A DNA stretch of 64,000 nt, from assembly GCA_011365055.1 (NCBI GenBank), contig RDOG01000005.1, positions 186,001 to 250,000 on the forward strand. Direction: 5' to 3'. Within the stretch, counting starts at the first letter, position 1, and each line of letters opens with the position of its first letter. Below are positions 26,920 to 35,663 of this stretch, in pieces. A program made the position numbers and the translations under genes. Under the pieces are notes generated by a model. The model was not told the origin of the DNA, ran no database searches, and saw only the letters and a list, made by a program, of their open reading frames with translations. The DNA comes from Promethearchaeota archaeon. GTDB taxonomy: Archaea; Asgardarchaeota; Lokiarchaeia; Helarchaeales; RDOG01.

Positions 26920-29553
26920 TTATGAATAAAATCCACCTTTCTTATCTTCCGGAATGATTGTTGGTTTTTTTGAGCCAAAGTTTTCAATTTGTCTTTCAAA
27001 TGCTTTTAAATACCCCTCTGATACCAAAGGTTTTCTACTACTTATTATATTTAATAAATCATCACTTGTAATTAATTTTTTAGGATCTTTTGATATCTTT
27101 CTTTGTAATGCTTCTTGTGCAGCAATTCTAAAGACTTCAAGAAAATCAGCTCCAACAAAATTTTCTGACTTTCTAGCCAACTGATCATAATCCAATTCTT
27201 TTTCAGTAGGAAAGTTTTTTTGCATTTTTTTTATGATATCAATTCTCTGATCGTGATTTGGGGGATAAATCGGAATCATGTATTCAAATGATGTTTGAAG
27301 TAGATGCCCAACTCGTGATAGATCAGTCGTCTCACAAATTAACACAACTGCAGATTCTTTTTTTAATTTATTGAATTCACTAGTAATAAAAATGGCAACC
27401 TCTGCGGGTATTACCTCAAGATTTTGTAATACAATTATGCTTGGTGCAACTCGTTCAGCATCATGTAATAATTCATGAAATTTAGTTCTTCCATCTTGAA
27501 GTAAAAACATATTAATTAATTCTACAGCACTAAACATAAAATAACTTGCGTTGGATTCTTTTACTAAAGCCTTGTTCAATAAACTCTTTCCTGTTCCAGG
27601 TGGTCCAAATAGAATTACTCCAAGTTTGGCAGGAAGCCCATATTCTTGCACTTCTAAAGGATGAGTCAATCTTAAAAGTATCGATTTTTTTAATTTGTCA
27701 ATTATATCTTCCATCCCACCAATATTATCAAAACTAATTTCATCTATTTTTTTTATGCTTGAAACCACACCTCGTCTCTGAAATCGTTCGCTTATTTCCT
27801 CAAATCGTTTTATATCATCCTCAGTTAAATCTGGTTTAATGTGACTTATTTGATCAATTAAATCAACCATTCTAATTTTTTTGAATTTTTTTGACTTCAT
27901 TGCATCCAAAGCTACTGCTCGTTGAGTTGATTCGCAAATATATTCTATTTCTGCCCCAGTATAGTCATTTGTTCTTTTTGATAACTCCTTAAAGTCAATA
28001 TCTTTCTCTAAAGGTAGATTCTTTAGATGAATTTGAAATATTTTTTCCCTTGCATGTTCATCTGGAGGAGGTATGGCAATTCGTTCATCTAAGCGACCGG
28101 GTCTTAAGAATGCAGGATCGATATCTTCAGGACGATTTGTAGCCCCAATAACTAACACTTGATCATCTTCATTTAGATTTGAAATCTCAGTAAGAAAAGT
28201 TGAAATTAAAGTGGATAAATAAGGATGATCTGTCGTTCGACTTCTTTCAAAGGCAAGACCATCTAATTCATCAAAGAATAAAATTGATGGAGCACTAATT
28301 TTTGCCAAACTAAAAATATCCCTTAAATTTTTTTCGGATTCACCCAACCATTTTGATAATAAATCAGGAGCAGATGCATATTGAAAATTAGAGTCAGTAG
28401 TAGCGGCTAGTATTTTAGCGATGTATGTTTTTCCACAACCAGGAGGTCCAAATAGAAGAATTCCTTTTGGAGGTCTTAATTTATATTTATAGGCCATTTG
28501 ATTTCCTTTAAATATTCCCTCTATATTTTGTAATTGTTCTTTTATTGAATCGTAACCCCCTAAATCATCCCATGAGAGAACTTTTTCTTTTGCTTCTTTC
28601 TCAAAAACACCATATTTTCTTGAAACATTTTCAAATTGGGATATTAAAGAACTAGTAATAGAAGGAACTGTATCATTTAAAGCATTTAGAAAGTCTTCCA
28701 TTTTAATTTCAGATTCTTCCTTCCAGGTCTTTTTTATCCAATTCAATTCGGTTTTTTTAATTAATTTAGATAAATCATATATACTATAATTTTTGGTTTT
28801 TTCAGCCAATTCATCAAAACTAATATCTGGAGATAAGGGTTTACCTTCCAAGAATTTTTTTAGGATTATTTTCCTTGCTGGCATATCTGGGGGATTAACA
28901 TATATTAATTCAGAAATATATTCTTGTTTCAATAACATGGGAGAAATTAAATCAGGATTATCGGAAATTCCAATTAAAACTACGGGCTTTTTTGAGTTTT
29001 TTATATCACTTATAACACCCATTAAAGTAATCAATGGATCTTGCATGCGAAAAGTAGTGAGAAACATTTCGCGTTGATCAATTGGAGGAGCTATGATGTC
29101 TATTTCATCGATGACAAATATTGTTGGAGAGGAACATTGAAGCACTTGCGCACTTACAGAGTCAAGATTACGTAGGCTTATTGGAATCATTATTGCTCCA
29201 GTTTCCTCTGATAATATTTTAATTATTTTTGATTTACCACACCCGTCAGGACCAAATAGAACTATTGATGAAGCAGGTGGGACATTTTTTTCAGGAAAGA
29301 GAAGAGGAATTTGAATTTTTTCTATTATTTTTTTCTTAACATGATCAAGACCGACTATTTCTTTCCATTTACCTTTATTATGTAATTTATTTGGATCTAT
29401 CACCATTTCACAATCTTCCCATTTATTTTCAATCAAACATAATGACTTACAAAATTGTGTGTTTAAAGCATTTTCTGAAATTCCACATTGGAAAAATAAT
29501 TCGCCAAAATGGTTTTCTTCAATTAAATTTGGGCAGGTTTTTACTATTTTCAT
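26920..29553 (-). CDS. Triple-AAA ATPase, CDC48-like, with a degenerate third domain
   Basis: 877 residues. A Cys-rich N-terminus (C7, C23, C35, C39, C48) may bind zinc. Three AAA modules follow. D1 has Walker A GPDGCGKS (101-108) and Walker B IFVIDEID (145-152). D2 has GPPGCGKT (369-376), LFFDELD (425-431) and the RPGRLDERI arginine-finger region (485-493). D3 has GPPGTGKS (650-657), but its Walker B reads SIIVLQNLE, with Gln-Asn in place of Asp-Glu, so D3 probably binds ATP without hydrolysing it. CDC48/p97 has two AAA domains. It is the last gene of an operon after a Rag-like GTPase (18-bp gap). GGAGG lies only 2 nt before the ATG, unusually close. Confidence 0.88.
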   Translation of the reverse strand: MKIVKTCPNLIEENHFGELFFQCGISENALNTQFCKSLCLIENKWEDCEMVIDPNKLHNKGKWKEIVGLDHVKKKIIEKIQIPLLFPEKNVPPASSIVLFGPDGCGKSKIIKILSEETGAIMIPISLRNLDSVSAQVLQCSSPTIFVIDEIDIIAPPIDQREMFLTTFRMQDPLITLMGVISDIKNSKKPVVLIGISDNPDLISPMLLKQEYISELIYVNPPDMPARKIILKKFLEGKPLSPDISFDELAEKTKNYSIYDLSKLIKKTELNWIKKTWKEESEIKMEDFLNALNDTVPSITSSLISQFENVSRKYGVFEKEAKEKVLSWDDLGGYDSIKEQLQNIEGIFKGNQMAYKYKLRPPKGILLFGPPGCGKTYIAKILAATTDSNFQYASAPDLLSKWLGESEKNLRDIFSLAKISAPSILFFDELDGLAFERSRTTDHPYLSTLISTFLTEISNLNEDDQVLVIGATNRPEDIDPAFLRPGRLDERIAIPPPDEHAREKIFQIHLKNLPLEKDIDFKELSKRTNDYTGAEIEYICESTQRAVALDAMKSKKFKKIRMVDLIDQISHIKPDLTEDDIKRFEEISERFQRRGVVSSIKKIDEISFDNIGGMEDIIDKLKKSILLRLTHPLEVQEYGLPAKLGVILFGPPGTGKSLLNKALVKESNASYFMFSAVELINMFLLQDGRTKFHELLHDAERVAPSIIVLQNLEVIPAEVAIFITSEFNKLKKESAVVLICETTDLSRVGHLLQTSFEYMIPIYPPNHDQRIDIIKKMQKNFPTEKELDYDQLARKSENFVGADFLEVFRIAAQEALQRKISKDPKKLITSDDLLNIISSRKPLVSEGYLKAFERQIENFGSKKPTIIPEDKKGGFYS

Positions 29554-29571
29554 TACCTCCTTAAATCATCC

Positions 29572-30501
29572 TTAGGGAGAGAGTAAAACTCCTAGGGTTT
29601 TTTTAATCCCTTCTGTAAAATTATCAAGATTTTTATGAATAGATTCAAAATTTTTTCTCGTTTTCGAAACAACACAGAGGTAAAACGTTATATTATCAAC
29701 CATTAAAGTCCTAAAAAAGGTCCAACCATCAATTTCGGCTTCTATAGTTGAAGGATAGGAAATTTCATATCTTTGAAGATTTTCACTTAAAAGAGCAAAT
29801 TGAATTCCACAAATTTGAGCAAGATTATGCGCCTTTTCATCTCTAAAAAGCTCGAATAGAACTAGACCATCTCTATCAAGAAGTACTATAGCATCAGATT
29901 TAGTAGTTTTAAGGAAATCCTCAAAGTAAGTTTCAATTAATTCAGTTCGCGGTAATATGTTTGAAATACCAGCAGAAAATGCTGCAACTAAACTAGAATA
30001 ATCAAAAATTGTAGTTTCAAATGTTTTATATGGTCTCTGAATAGCTCTCTTAAGAAGTTTTTTAAAAATTTGAATATTTGAATGGATATAACTTTCAGGA
30101 TCTTGAATTCTATCTGGATCACATTTATGTAAACAAATAATTAACGGAGCTTTTTCTTTTCTATCTGGTTCATTATCTATCATTTCGAGCAATTTTTCAA
30201 GGTATTCGATTGAATCAGCAAATCGATTTCGATCCATCATATCTATTAGAAAAAATAATATGTCAGTTTTATATAGTATCTTATCGTCTTTCAAATACTG
30301 ATCTCGAAATGGTTTTTGCCCACCTAAATCAAATAATATTATAGGAAAGCCCAACGCTTTAAGATCTGATCTATCAATCCCCGCAGTTGGTTTAATGGAA
30401 GCAATTTGACTTTTTTTGTTTTCTAAACTCAAAATCATTGAAGTTTTTCCACTATTATCCAAACCAGCTACTATTATTTTATAATTTGTTTCTCCTTCCA
30501 T
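29572..30501 (-). CDS. Rag/Gtr-like small GTPase with a C-terminal roadblock-type domain
   Basis: 309 residues. G1 is GLDNSGKTS (13-21), G2 is Thr39 in KPTAG, G3 is DLGGQ (58-62) and G4 is HKCD (125-128). Arf and Ras proteins use NKxD at G4, while eukaryotic RagA/Gtr1 use HKMD. The FETTIFDYSS segment also parallels the Rag FRTSIWDE element. The last about 110 residues (AIVLLDRDGLVLFELF, then beta strands and a final helix) look like the roadblock/longin dimerisation domain found at the C-terminus of Rag GTPases. In eukaryotes Rag GTPases signal nutrient status on lysosomes. The ATG lies 2 bp after the upstream stop, which suggests coupling. Rag-like proteins are known in Asgard archaea. Confidence 0.85.
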   Translation of the reverse strand: MEGETNYKIIVAGLDNSGKTSMILSLENKKSQIASIKPTAGIDRSDLKALGFPIILFDLGGQKPFRDQYLKDDKILYKTDILFFLIDMMDRNRFADSIEYLEKLLEMIDNEPDRKEKAPLIICLHKCDPDRIQDPESYIHSNIQIFKKLLKRAIQRPYKTFETTIFDYSSLVAAFSAGISNILPRTELIETYFEDFLKTTKSDAIVLLDRDGLVLFELFRDEKAHNLAQICGIQFALLSENLQRYEISYPSTIEAEIDGWTFFRTLMVDNITFYLCVVSKTRKNFESIHKNLDNFTEGIKKTLGVLLSP

Positions 30502-30503
30502 AT

Positions 30504-31277
30504 TTATTTCTTCCTTTTTTTAGATTTTTTAGCTTTCTTAGGTTTTTCAATATCTTGAAAATTCGTTAATATGCGATCAATTTTACTTTCATCTTCATCG
30601 AATCCCAGACTATTATATATTTGTTTAGAATAAATAAGACATTTTTTAACTTCATAAATTCTATCATTATTTGAAAAAAATGAAGCTAATCGAATGAAAA
30701 ATAAAGCTAAATTCAGATCACCGTCTTTATTTTTAAGAAAGTCCAAATATGAATTCGTTAGAAATTCTAAAATCTTCAAGTCTACTTCTTTAATTTGAGA
30801 ATTTTTAATTACATTAAATAAAAAATTGTTTAGATTTTGGTCAATATATTCGTTTAAATTAATAAATTCATCATAGAATTTAAAAATATTAGATAACTCT
30901 TGTTTTACTTCTGGTAATTTATTTTCATCGATTAATTTTTCAATTTTTATTCTCATTTTCTCGAAAGGATTGATTTTTTCATTCAATTTTGTTGCAAGTT
31001 TATTTTTTATCTCATTTGAGATTAGATTTCCAGGATATGCATCCAATGTTTCTTTAAATAAGCAATTAAGTATAATACCTTTCGATAAAGGGTCGAATTT
31101 AATTTGATGCAACTCATTTAACTCTTGAACCCAATAATTAAGAAAATTTATGATCTCCTCTGGATCCATGCTTTGGTAAGTATTCTTCCATTCACTGATA
31201 AATGATGAATTTTGTTCAACCAAGTTATGTATCTCATTATGAAATCCACATTTAAAATTACAGGCTTCGCATTTCAT
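30504..31277 (-). CDS. Uncharacterised helical protein with a Cys-rich N-terminus
   Basis: 257 residues, first gene of the operon with the Rag-like GTPase and triple-AAA ATPase. The N-terminus MKCEACNFKCGFH has three Cys and a His (C3, C6, C10, H13), a possible zinc site. The rest is almost entirely alpha-helical and charged, ending in a lysine-rich tail (KPKKAKKSKKRKK) that may bind nucleic acid or membranes. The AAA partner also opens with a Cys-rich segment. I recognise no family. It could be an adaptor for the GTPase or ATPase, judged only by its position 2 bp upstream of the GTPase gene. Confidence 0.7.
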   Translation of the reverse strand: MKCEACNFKCGFHNEIHNLVEQNSSFISEWKNTYQSMDPEEIINFLNYWVQELNELHQIKFDPLSKGIILNCLFKETLDAYPGNLISNEIKNKLATKLNEKINPFEKMRIKIEKLIDENKLPEVKQELSNIFKFYDEFINLNEYIDQNLNNFLFNVIKNSQIKEVDLKILEFLTNSYLDFLKNKDGDLNLALFFIRLASFFSNNDRIYEVKKCLIYSKQIYNSLGFDEDESKIDRILTNFQDIEKPKKAKKSKKRKK

Positions 31278-31294
31278 CTAATTCTACCAATTTG

Positions 31295-31305
31295 TATTTA
31301 TATAT
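31295..31305 (-). promoter_or_regulatory. TATA box for the Rag-like GTPase operon
   Basis: On the minus strand this reads ATATATAAATA. Its centre lies about 23-26 bp before the ATG at 31277, so the transcript would start at or next to the start codon (leaderless). Confidence 0.45.
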
Positions 31306-31754
31306 CTAATATTTTTTTTATCACGCCCAAAACTCGCTTAAAATGCTCAAAGCTAGCTCTTAATTATGTGCCAATCAATAATTCAATAATATTAACCATT
31401 TACTTTTTTATAACGCTTTTGAAAAAAATATTCTAAGAAAAAAAAATAATATTTCACACCTTACAAAGTTTTTTATTAAGATTTTTTAGTTGACTAAGAT
31501 AAAAATGTCCTCAATTTAATAAATTAAATCAATTTTTATAAACTATTTTTCCTGCTTTGTTTCAGAAATGTTAAAAAAATAATCTTTTAATACCTTTTAA
31601 AGAAGTTCATCATTATCTTAAATTTTCAAAGTCTATAAACTTACTATAAGATAAAAAATTTGAGGCATTTTTAGATCTAATTAAATAATAAAGGTCTAAA
31701 TATAAAATATTATAATATTCAATTTTTTCAACAAAATTTTTGATTTTGATTCCT
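31306..31754. other. AT-rich intergenic region without recognised genes
   Basis: About 450 bp between the divergent Rag operon and the permuted-GTPase gene. It is strongly AT-rich with A and T runs. I found no plausible coding frame, RNA gene or clear repeat. It should hold the promoter of the downstream plus-strand gene. Confidence 0.5.
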
Positions 31755-32516
31755 ATGGAAAAGTTTTGGGACATAATATATGATAATATTAGATTTGCTG
31801 ATGTTATAGTTGAGGTGCTCGATGCCAGAAATCCCATGGGTACTAGAAATAAAAAAGTTGAAAATTATATTCAAAATCAACAAAAAAAACTCATTTTAAT
31901 ATTAAATAAAGCAGATTTAGTACCAATACCTATTATAAAAAAATGGCGTGATCTATTAAAAATAGAATTTGATGTTTTTTATTTAATTGGAACAAAAAAA
32001 TATTCCGAATCGATGAATTTATTCAAAAAACATCTGTTTAAAATTTCTAGAAATCATGAAATAAAGATTTTAATTTTAGGATACCCGAATGTTGGTAAAA
32101 GTTCCATAATAAACTCTTTAAGGATGAAAGAAATAACCCGAACTTCCCCAGAAGCTGGATATACACGAGGAAAACAATACGTTCGGCTTTCTGATAGGAT
32201 TTTGTTAATTGATTCACCAGGTGTTATTCCTATAGAAGAAGAGGATGAAATTAGCTTAGCATTAAAAAATGCTATTAGAGTGGAAAAAATTCAAGATTTA
32301 GAACTAGTTAGTTCTAAAATAATAGATTTAGTCGGGAAGGATAAAATTTCAAAATTTTATTATATAGAATTTTCAGATATAAATGAATTTTTAGAAAAAT
32401 TCGCTAGAAAAAGAGGAAAACTTTTAAAAGGCAATGAACCTAACACGGAAGAAGCTGCAAGAATCTTTATTAGGAGTTTTCAAAGAAACAAAATTCCTTA
32501 TTTCATCGAACCCTAA
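31755..32516 (+). CDS. Circularly permuted GTPase, YlqF/RbgA-Nug1 type
   Basis: 253 residues from the ATG; a TTG five codons upstream at 31740 is possible. The G motifs are in permuted order: NKAD (G4, 51-54) comes before GYPNVGKSS (G1, 109-117) and DSPG (G3, 153-156), with the VIVEVLDARNPMGTRN start typical of YlqF/Nog2/Lsg1. Family members assist assembly of the large ribosomal subunit. The C-terminus (EFLEKFARKRG, EEAARIFIRSFQRNKIPYF) also matches the YlqF tail. It is a single gene with no operon partners. Confidence 0.9.
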   Translation: MEKFWDIIYDNIRFADVIVEVLDARNPMGTRNKKVENYIQNQQKKLILILNKADLVPIPIIKKWRDLLKIEFDVFYLIGTKKYSESMNLFKKHLFKISRNHEIKILILGYPNVGKSSIINSLRMKEITRTSPEAGYTRGKQYVRLSDRILLIDSPGVIPIEEEDEISLALKNAIRVEKIQDLELVSSKIIDLVGKDKISKFYYIEFSDINEFLEKFARKRGKLLKGNEPNTEEAARIFIRSFQRNKIPYFIEP

Positions 32517-32725
32517 CATTCAATTTTCACCTAATTTTGGATGGATTATTTCAAAATACTTAGTTAATCAAATATATTTTAAGACATCAATGCTGAAGCT
32601 AAGATAATTGGGATTTGAAGCTCATTAAAAAAAAAATTGATATGTTTGAATTTAATGTATCTTATTGATAATAATTACACTAAATATTTCCTTTAATGAT
32701 TTCTTCTATAGATTTTTTGAAAATT

Positions 32726-33124
32726 TTATAAATTTTTTTTTATATTTTCTCCGAGTTTCTTTAAATCCTCAAGATTTGTTTTTTTAGGATCCCATGGAAC
32801 AATAAGTCCTTCCTTTTGAGTTTTTGGAATAACATGAAAATGAACATGCATCACACGTTGATGTGCATTATAACCATTATTTTGTAAAATATTGTAATCT
32901 ACAAGATTTTCTGCTAACGCAAGTCTTTTCGCTATTATTAAAATGTCAGTTAGAGATTCATCAGATAGTTGATGCATTTTTTCAGCATGTTCTTTTGGTA
33001 TAATGAGTGCATGGCCCTCGGAGAGAGGATTTATATCGAGCATTGCATAGGAATGATTCGTTTCATAAAGTTTTACTGAAGGAATCTCTCCTTTAATTAT
33101 TTTACAAAATATACAACCTACCAT
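32726..33124 (-). CDS. HIT-family nucleotide hydrolase/transferase
   Basis: 132 residues from ATG 33124; a GTG three codons upstream is also possible. It starts with CIFCKIIKGEIPSVKLYE and carries the histidine triad HVHFHVIP, whose middle His is the nucleotidyl nucleophile. HIT enzymes of the Hint/AP4A type hydrolyse AMP-linked substrates in the cytoplasm. The two N-terminal Cys with a later His can bind zinc in this subfamily. It follows the cupin gene by about 20 bp on the same strand, so the two are probably co-transcribed; no functional link is known. Confidence 0.93.
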   Translation of the reverse strand: MVGCIFCKIIKGEIPSVKLYETNHSYAMLDINPLSEGHALIIPKEHAEKMHQLSDESLTDILIIAKRLALAENLVDYNILQNNGYNAHQRVMHVHFHVIPKTQKEGLIVPWDPKKTNLEDLKKLGENIKKNL

Positions 33125-33144
33125 TTCAATCACTAAAAAAAAGA

Positions 33145-33414
33145 TTATTCGAAAGTATATACTTTCTTAATTGGTTTTTTAACGTTCCATATACATTTCA
33201 TTCCAGCAGGAAATGTCACGAGTTCGCCCGCTTTTATTGTTGTGATTTTACCTTGCTCATTGGTCACATCAACCTCGCCCTCAATTATGTAAGCAGTTTC
33301 GTCAGATCCATATTCCCAATCAAATTTTGAAACATCACAACCCCATTTGCTCCATTCCTTAAGATATTTTTCAATTTGTTCTTTAGTTGGTTTTTCTTTT
33401 TTTATTTCGCTCAT
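33145..33414 (-). CDS. Small cupin protein (EutQ/DUF861-like)
   Basis: 89 residues. The segment WEYGSDETAYIIEGEVDVTN followed by TTIKAGELVTFPAGMKCIW forms the two cupin motifs, in the variant seen in DUF861/ureidoglycine-aminohydrolase-like cupins (DETAYIIEGEV, DLVTFPKGMKC pattern). This is a small beta-barrel that may bind a metal or a small ligand; its reaction is unknown. It is the first gene of a two-gene unit with the HIT gene, with a TATA-like ATAAAAT element on the minus strand near 33455. Confidence 0.85.
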   Translation of the reverse strand: MSEIKKEKPTKEQIEKYLKEWSKWGCDVSKFDWEYGSDETAYIIEGEVDVTNEQGKITTIKAGELVTFPAGMKCIWNVKKPIKKVYTFE

Positions 33415-33529
33415 TTTTTTTTCTCCAAAACATTATTAGTATATAGATAAATGCAATTTTATAAGTTAGTTTGTAAATATTTTTATTAATTAATTGAACT
33501 TATCAACTTAAAAAAATGAAGATGAGATT

Positions 33530-34429
33530 ATGCCATTTAAAGATAGAGGTAGGAATCGAGGATTAATTGGTCATGTGGAATGGAAGGATGGTACTCCAGC
33601 ATCAGATCTTATTATCGAGTTAGAAGAAAGAGATTTGTTATTTAATGATGCATTACCATCGGCTAAAACAGATCTAGACGGTAATTTTGTTATTACTTAC
33701 CATCCTGAAGATTACGGTGCAATTTTTGCAGAAAAACCAGATATAAATTTATCTATTGAATATTTAAACGAAAAAAATGAAAAAAAAGTATTTTCAAAAT
33801 TTTATCCAAGCATAAAAGACGAGTGGTTAAGTCTTGATTTGAAATTAGAAGATAACCCATCACCAAATCCACCAATTAAAGATGAAATTCCAACAGGATC
33901 CATTAGAACGACCGTGAATTTAAAAAATAAATTAAATATTAACGATATAGAAGATAATAAATTATGGGAAATTTTTATTGGGACTTCTACTGCATTTTCT
34001 CGATTAAGAAAACATTATGATTTGAAATTAAAATCATGGGGAGGTAGAATCGTTGTTGGAGAAGTAATTACTGAAGGTTCGTTACGAAGAGCCGAAAGAA
34101 ACTTGACTCCAGATGGAATGTTATTGCTACAACAACGAAAAAATATTCCCAAAAAAATGGATCTAAAATTTTTATGGTTAGATAAAGAAGGGAACGTTTC
34201 GCATGATCTTTTAGTTTCTAATGAAGAAAGAAGTTGTCTTAGCGAAAGAGAATTGAGATTATTACCTTCTGCCTTAACACTAAAAATCAGGGATAAAGCC
34301 AGCTTACCCGCAGAAACTTTGAAAGTTATTGCTACAATACAAATAGAAAATGTGACTTTTAGTTATGAACTAATATGTATTGATAGTTTAACTTCCTTGG
34401 AATCGATAATTGATACTGAACTGAATTAA
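33530..34429 (+). CDS. Uncharacterised two-domain protein with a transthyretin-like N-terminus
   Basis: 299 residues. The N-terminal part (about 8-105) reads as a carboxypeptidase-regulatory/transthyretin-like beta sandwich: GLIGHVEWKDGTPASDLIIE, then KTDLDGNFVITYHPE. After a proline-rich linker (NPSPNPPIKDEIP, about 110-122) comes a second domain (about 128-299) with a conserved-looking core (WGGRIVVGEVITEGSLRRAE), which I cannot assign. There is no signal peptide, so it appears cytoplasmic, unusual for a TTR-like domain. It stands alone before the radical SAM gene. Confidence 0.6.
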   Translation: MPFKDRGRNRGLIGHVEWKDGTPASDLIIELEERDLLFNDALPSAKTDLDGNFVITYHPEDYGAIFAEKPDINLSIEYLNEKNEKKVFSKFYPSIKDEWLSLDLKLEDNPSPNPPIKDEIPTGSIRTTVNLKNKLNINDIEDNKLWEIFIGTSTAFSRLRKHYDLKLKSWGGRIVVGEVITEGSLRRAERNLTPDGMLLLQQRKNIPKKMDLKFLWLDKEGNVSHDLLVSNEERSCLSERELRLLPSALTLKIRDKASLPAETLKVIATIQIENVTFSYELICIDSLTSLESIIDTELN

Positions 34430-34488
34430 TTTTTTTCATTTCTATTATCGTCCTTAATCCTTTTTTTAAATAAATATAGAGTTTATTT

Positions 34489-35652
34489 GTGGACGTCATC
34501 CAGAAATTAAGAATTTTAGGAGCCCGAGCAAAATTCGACACCTGTGCCACTACTTTTTCAAATAGAAAAGTAAATTTAAAAAATCAGGAAAGGATTGGGA
34601 CACCCATGGGTGCTTGTAACACATTTTTACCTGATGGCAGGTGTATTAGTGTTTTAAAGGTACTTCAAGATAATAGATGCATTCATGATTGTGCTTATTG
34701 TGTAAATAGTGTACAATCTAATGATAAAATAAAAACTGGTTTTACAAGTGAAGAGCTATGCAAGTTATTTATGAGTTACTATTTACGTAATTATGTCTCA
34801 GGTTTATTTTTGTCTTCAGGAGTTTGTAGAAACAGCGAATTGACCATGGAAAGAATGATTGAAACGATTAAATTATTACGCTTGAAATACAATTTTGATG
34901 GTTATATTCACTTGAAGATTTTACCAGGAGCACCTTATGAAATCATTAAAGAAGCAGCAAGCTTTGCAGATCGAATTAGCGTAAATTGTGAAGGACCCAA
35001 TGAGACTAGATTTCATGAATTAACATCAACAAAGAATTTTAAGACAGATATCTTGAGAAGAATGGCATGGATAAAAGGATTAAAGAATAAATTCAAAAAA
35101 AATGATTTGAGCCAATCAACTCAATATGTGGTTGGAGGAGCAAATGAGACAGATCTTGAAATCATAAAAATGAGCAATTGGTTATACGATAATTTAGAAG
35201 TTAATAGAGCCTATTATTCCGCATTCATTCCAGTTAAAGGTACTAAATTAGAGAAGCAGCCAAAAATATCCATATTAAGAGAACATAGGTTATATCAAAC
35301 GGATTGGCTTAAACGTATTTATAAATTTGATTTTAATAAGGAAATAAAATTAGCGTTTGATGAAAATGGATTCTTATCACAACATATAGAACCAAAGACG
35401 TTGATTGCGTTGAATTCAGATAATAAATTTCCAATTGAAATTAATAATTTGAGCTACCAAGAACTACTCAGAATTCCGGGAATTGGGCCAAAGTCTGCTC
35501 GTAGAATCATCCATTTTAATAAAAAAGAAAAAATAACAAGAAGATTTCAGTTGATGCGGATGGGAGCAGTTTTAAAACGGGCTGATCCTTTCATCAAAAT
35601 AAATGGCAAGTCCCAAAAAAAACTCTTTGATTATTTTATAGGAATGAATTAA
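34489..35652 (+). CDS. Radical SAM protein of the DNA modification/repair type (UDG-linked family)
   Basis: 387 residues, GTG start. The radical SAM cluster ligands are CIHDCAYC (C64, C68, C71; CX3CX2C). The early KFDTC segment, GACNTFLPDGRCISVLKVL and a C-terminal helix-hairpin-helix (LLRIPGIGPKSARRII, about 327-342) match the family named putative DNA modification/repair radical SAM protein. That family is usually encoded beside a DUF4130 protein, and here a DUF4130-like gene follows at once. A helix-hairpin-helix implies nucleic-acid contact. The substrate is not known for the family. Confidence 0.87.
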   Translation: MDVIQKLRILGARAKFDTCATTFSNRKVNLKNQERIGTPMGACNTFLPDGRCISVLKVLQDNRCIHDCAYCVNSVQSNDKIKTGFTSEELCKLFMSYYLRNYVSGLFLSSGVCRNSELTMERMIETIKLLRLKYNFDGYIHLKILPGAPYEIIKEAASFADRISVNCEGPNETRFHELTSTKNFKTDILRRMAWIKGLKNKFKKNDLSQSTQYVVGGANETDLEIIKMSNWLYDNLEVNRAYYSAFIPVKGTKLEKQPKISILREHRLYQTDWLKRIYKFDFNKEIKLAFDENGFLSQHIEPKTLIALNSDNKFPIEINNLSYQELLRIPGIGPKSARRIIHFNKKEKITRRFQLMRMGAVLKRADPFIKINGKSQKKLFDYFIGMN

Positions 35653-35663
35653 TTTTGTCATGC

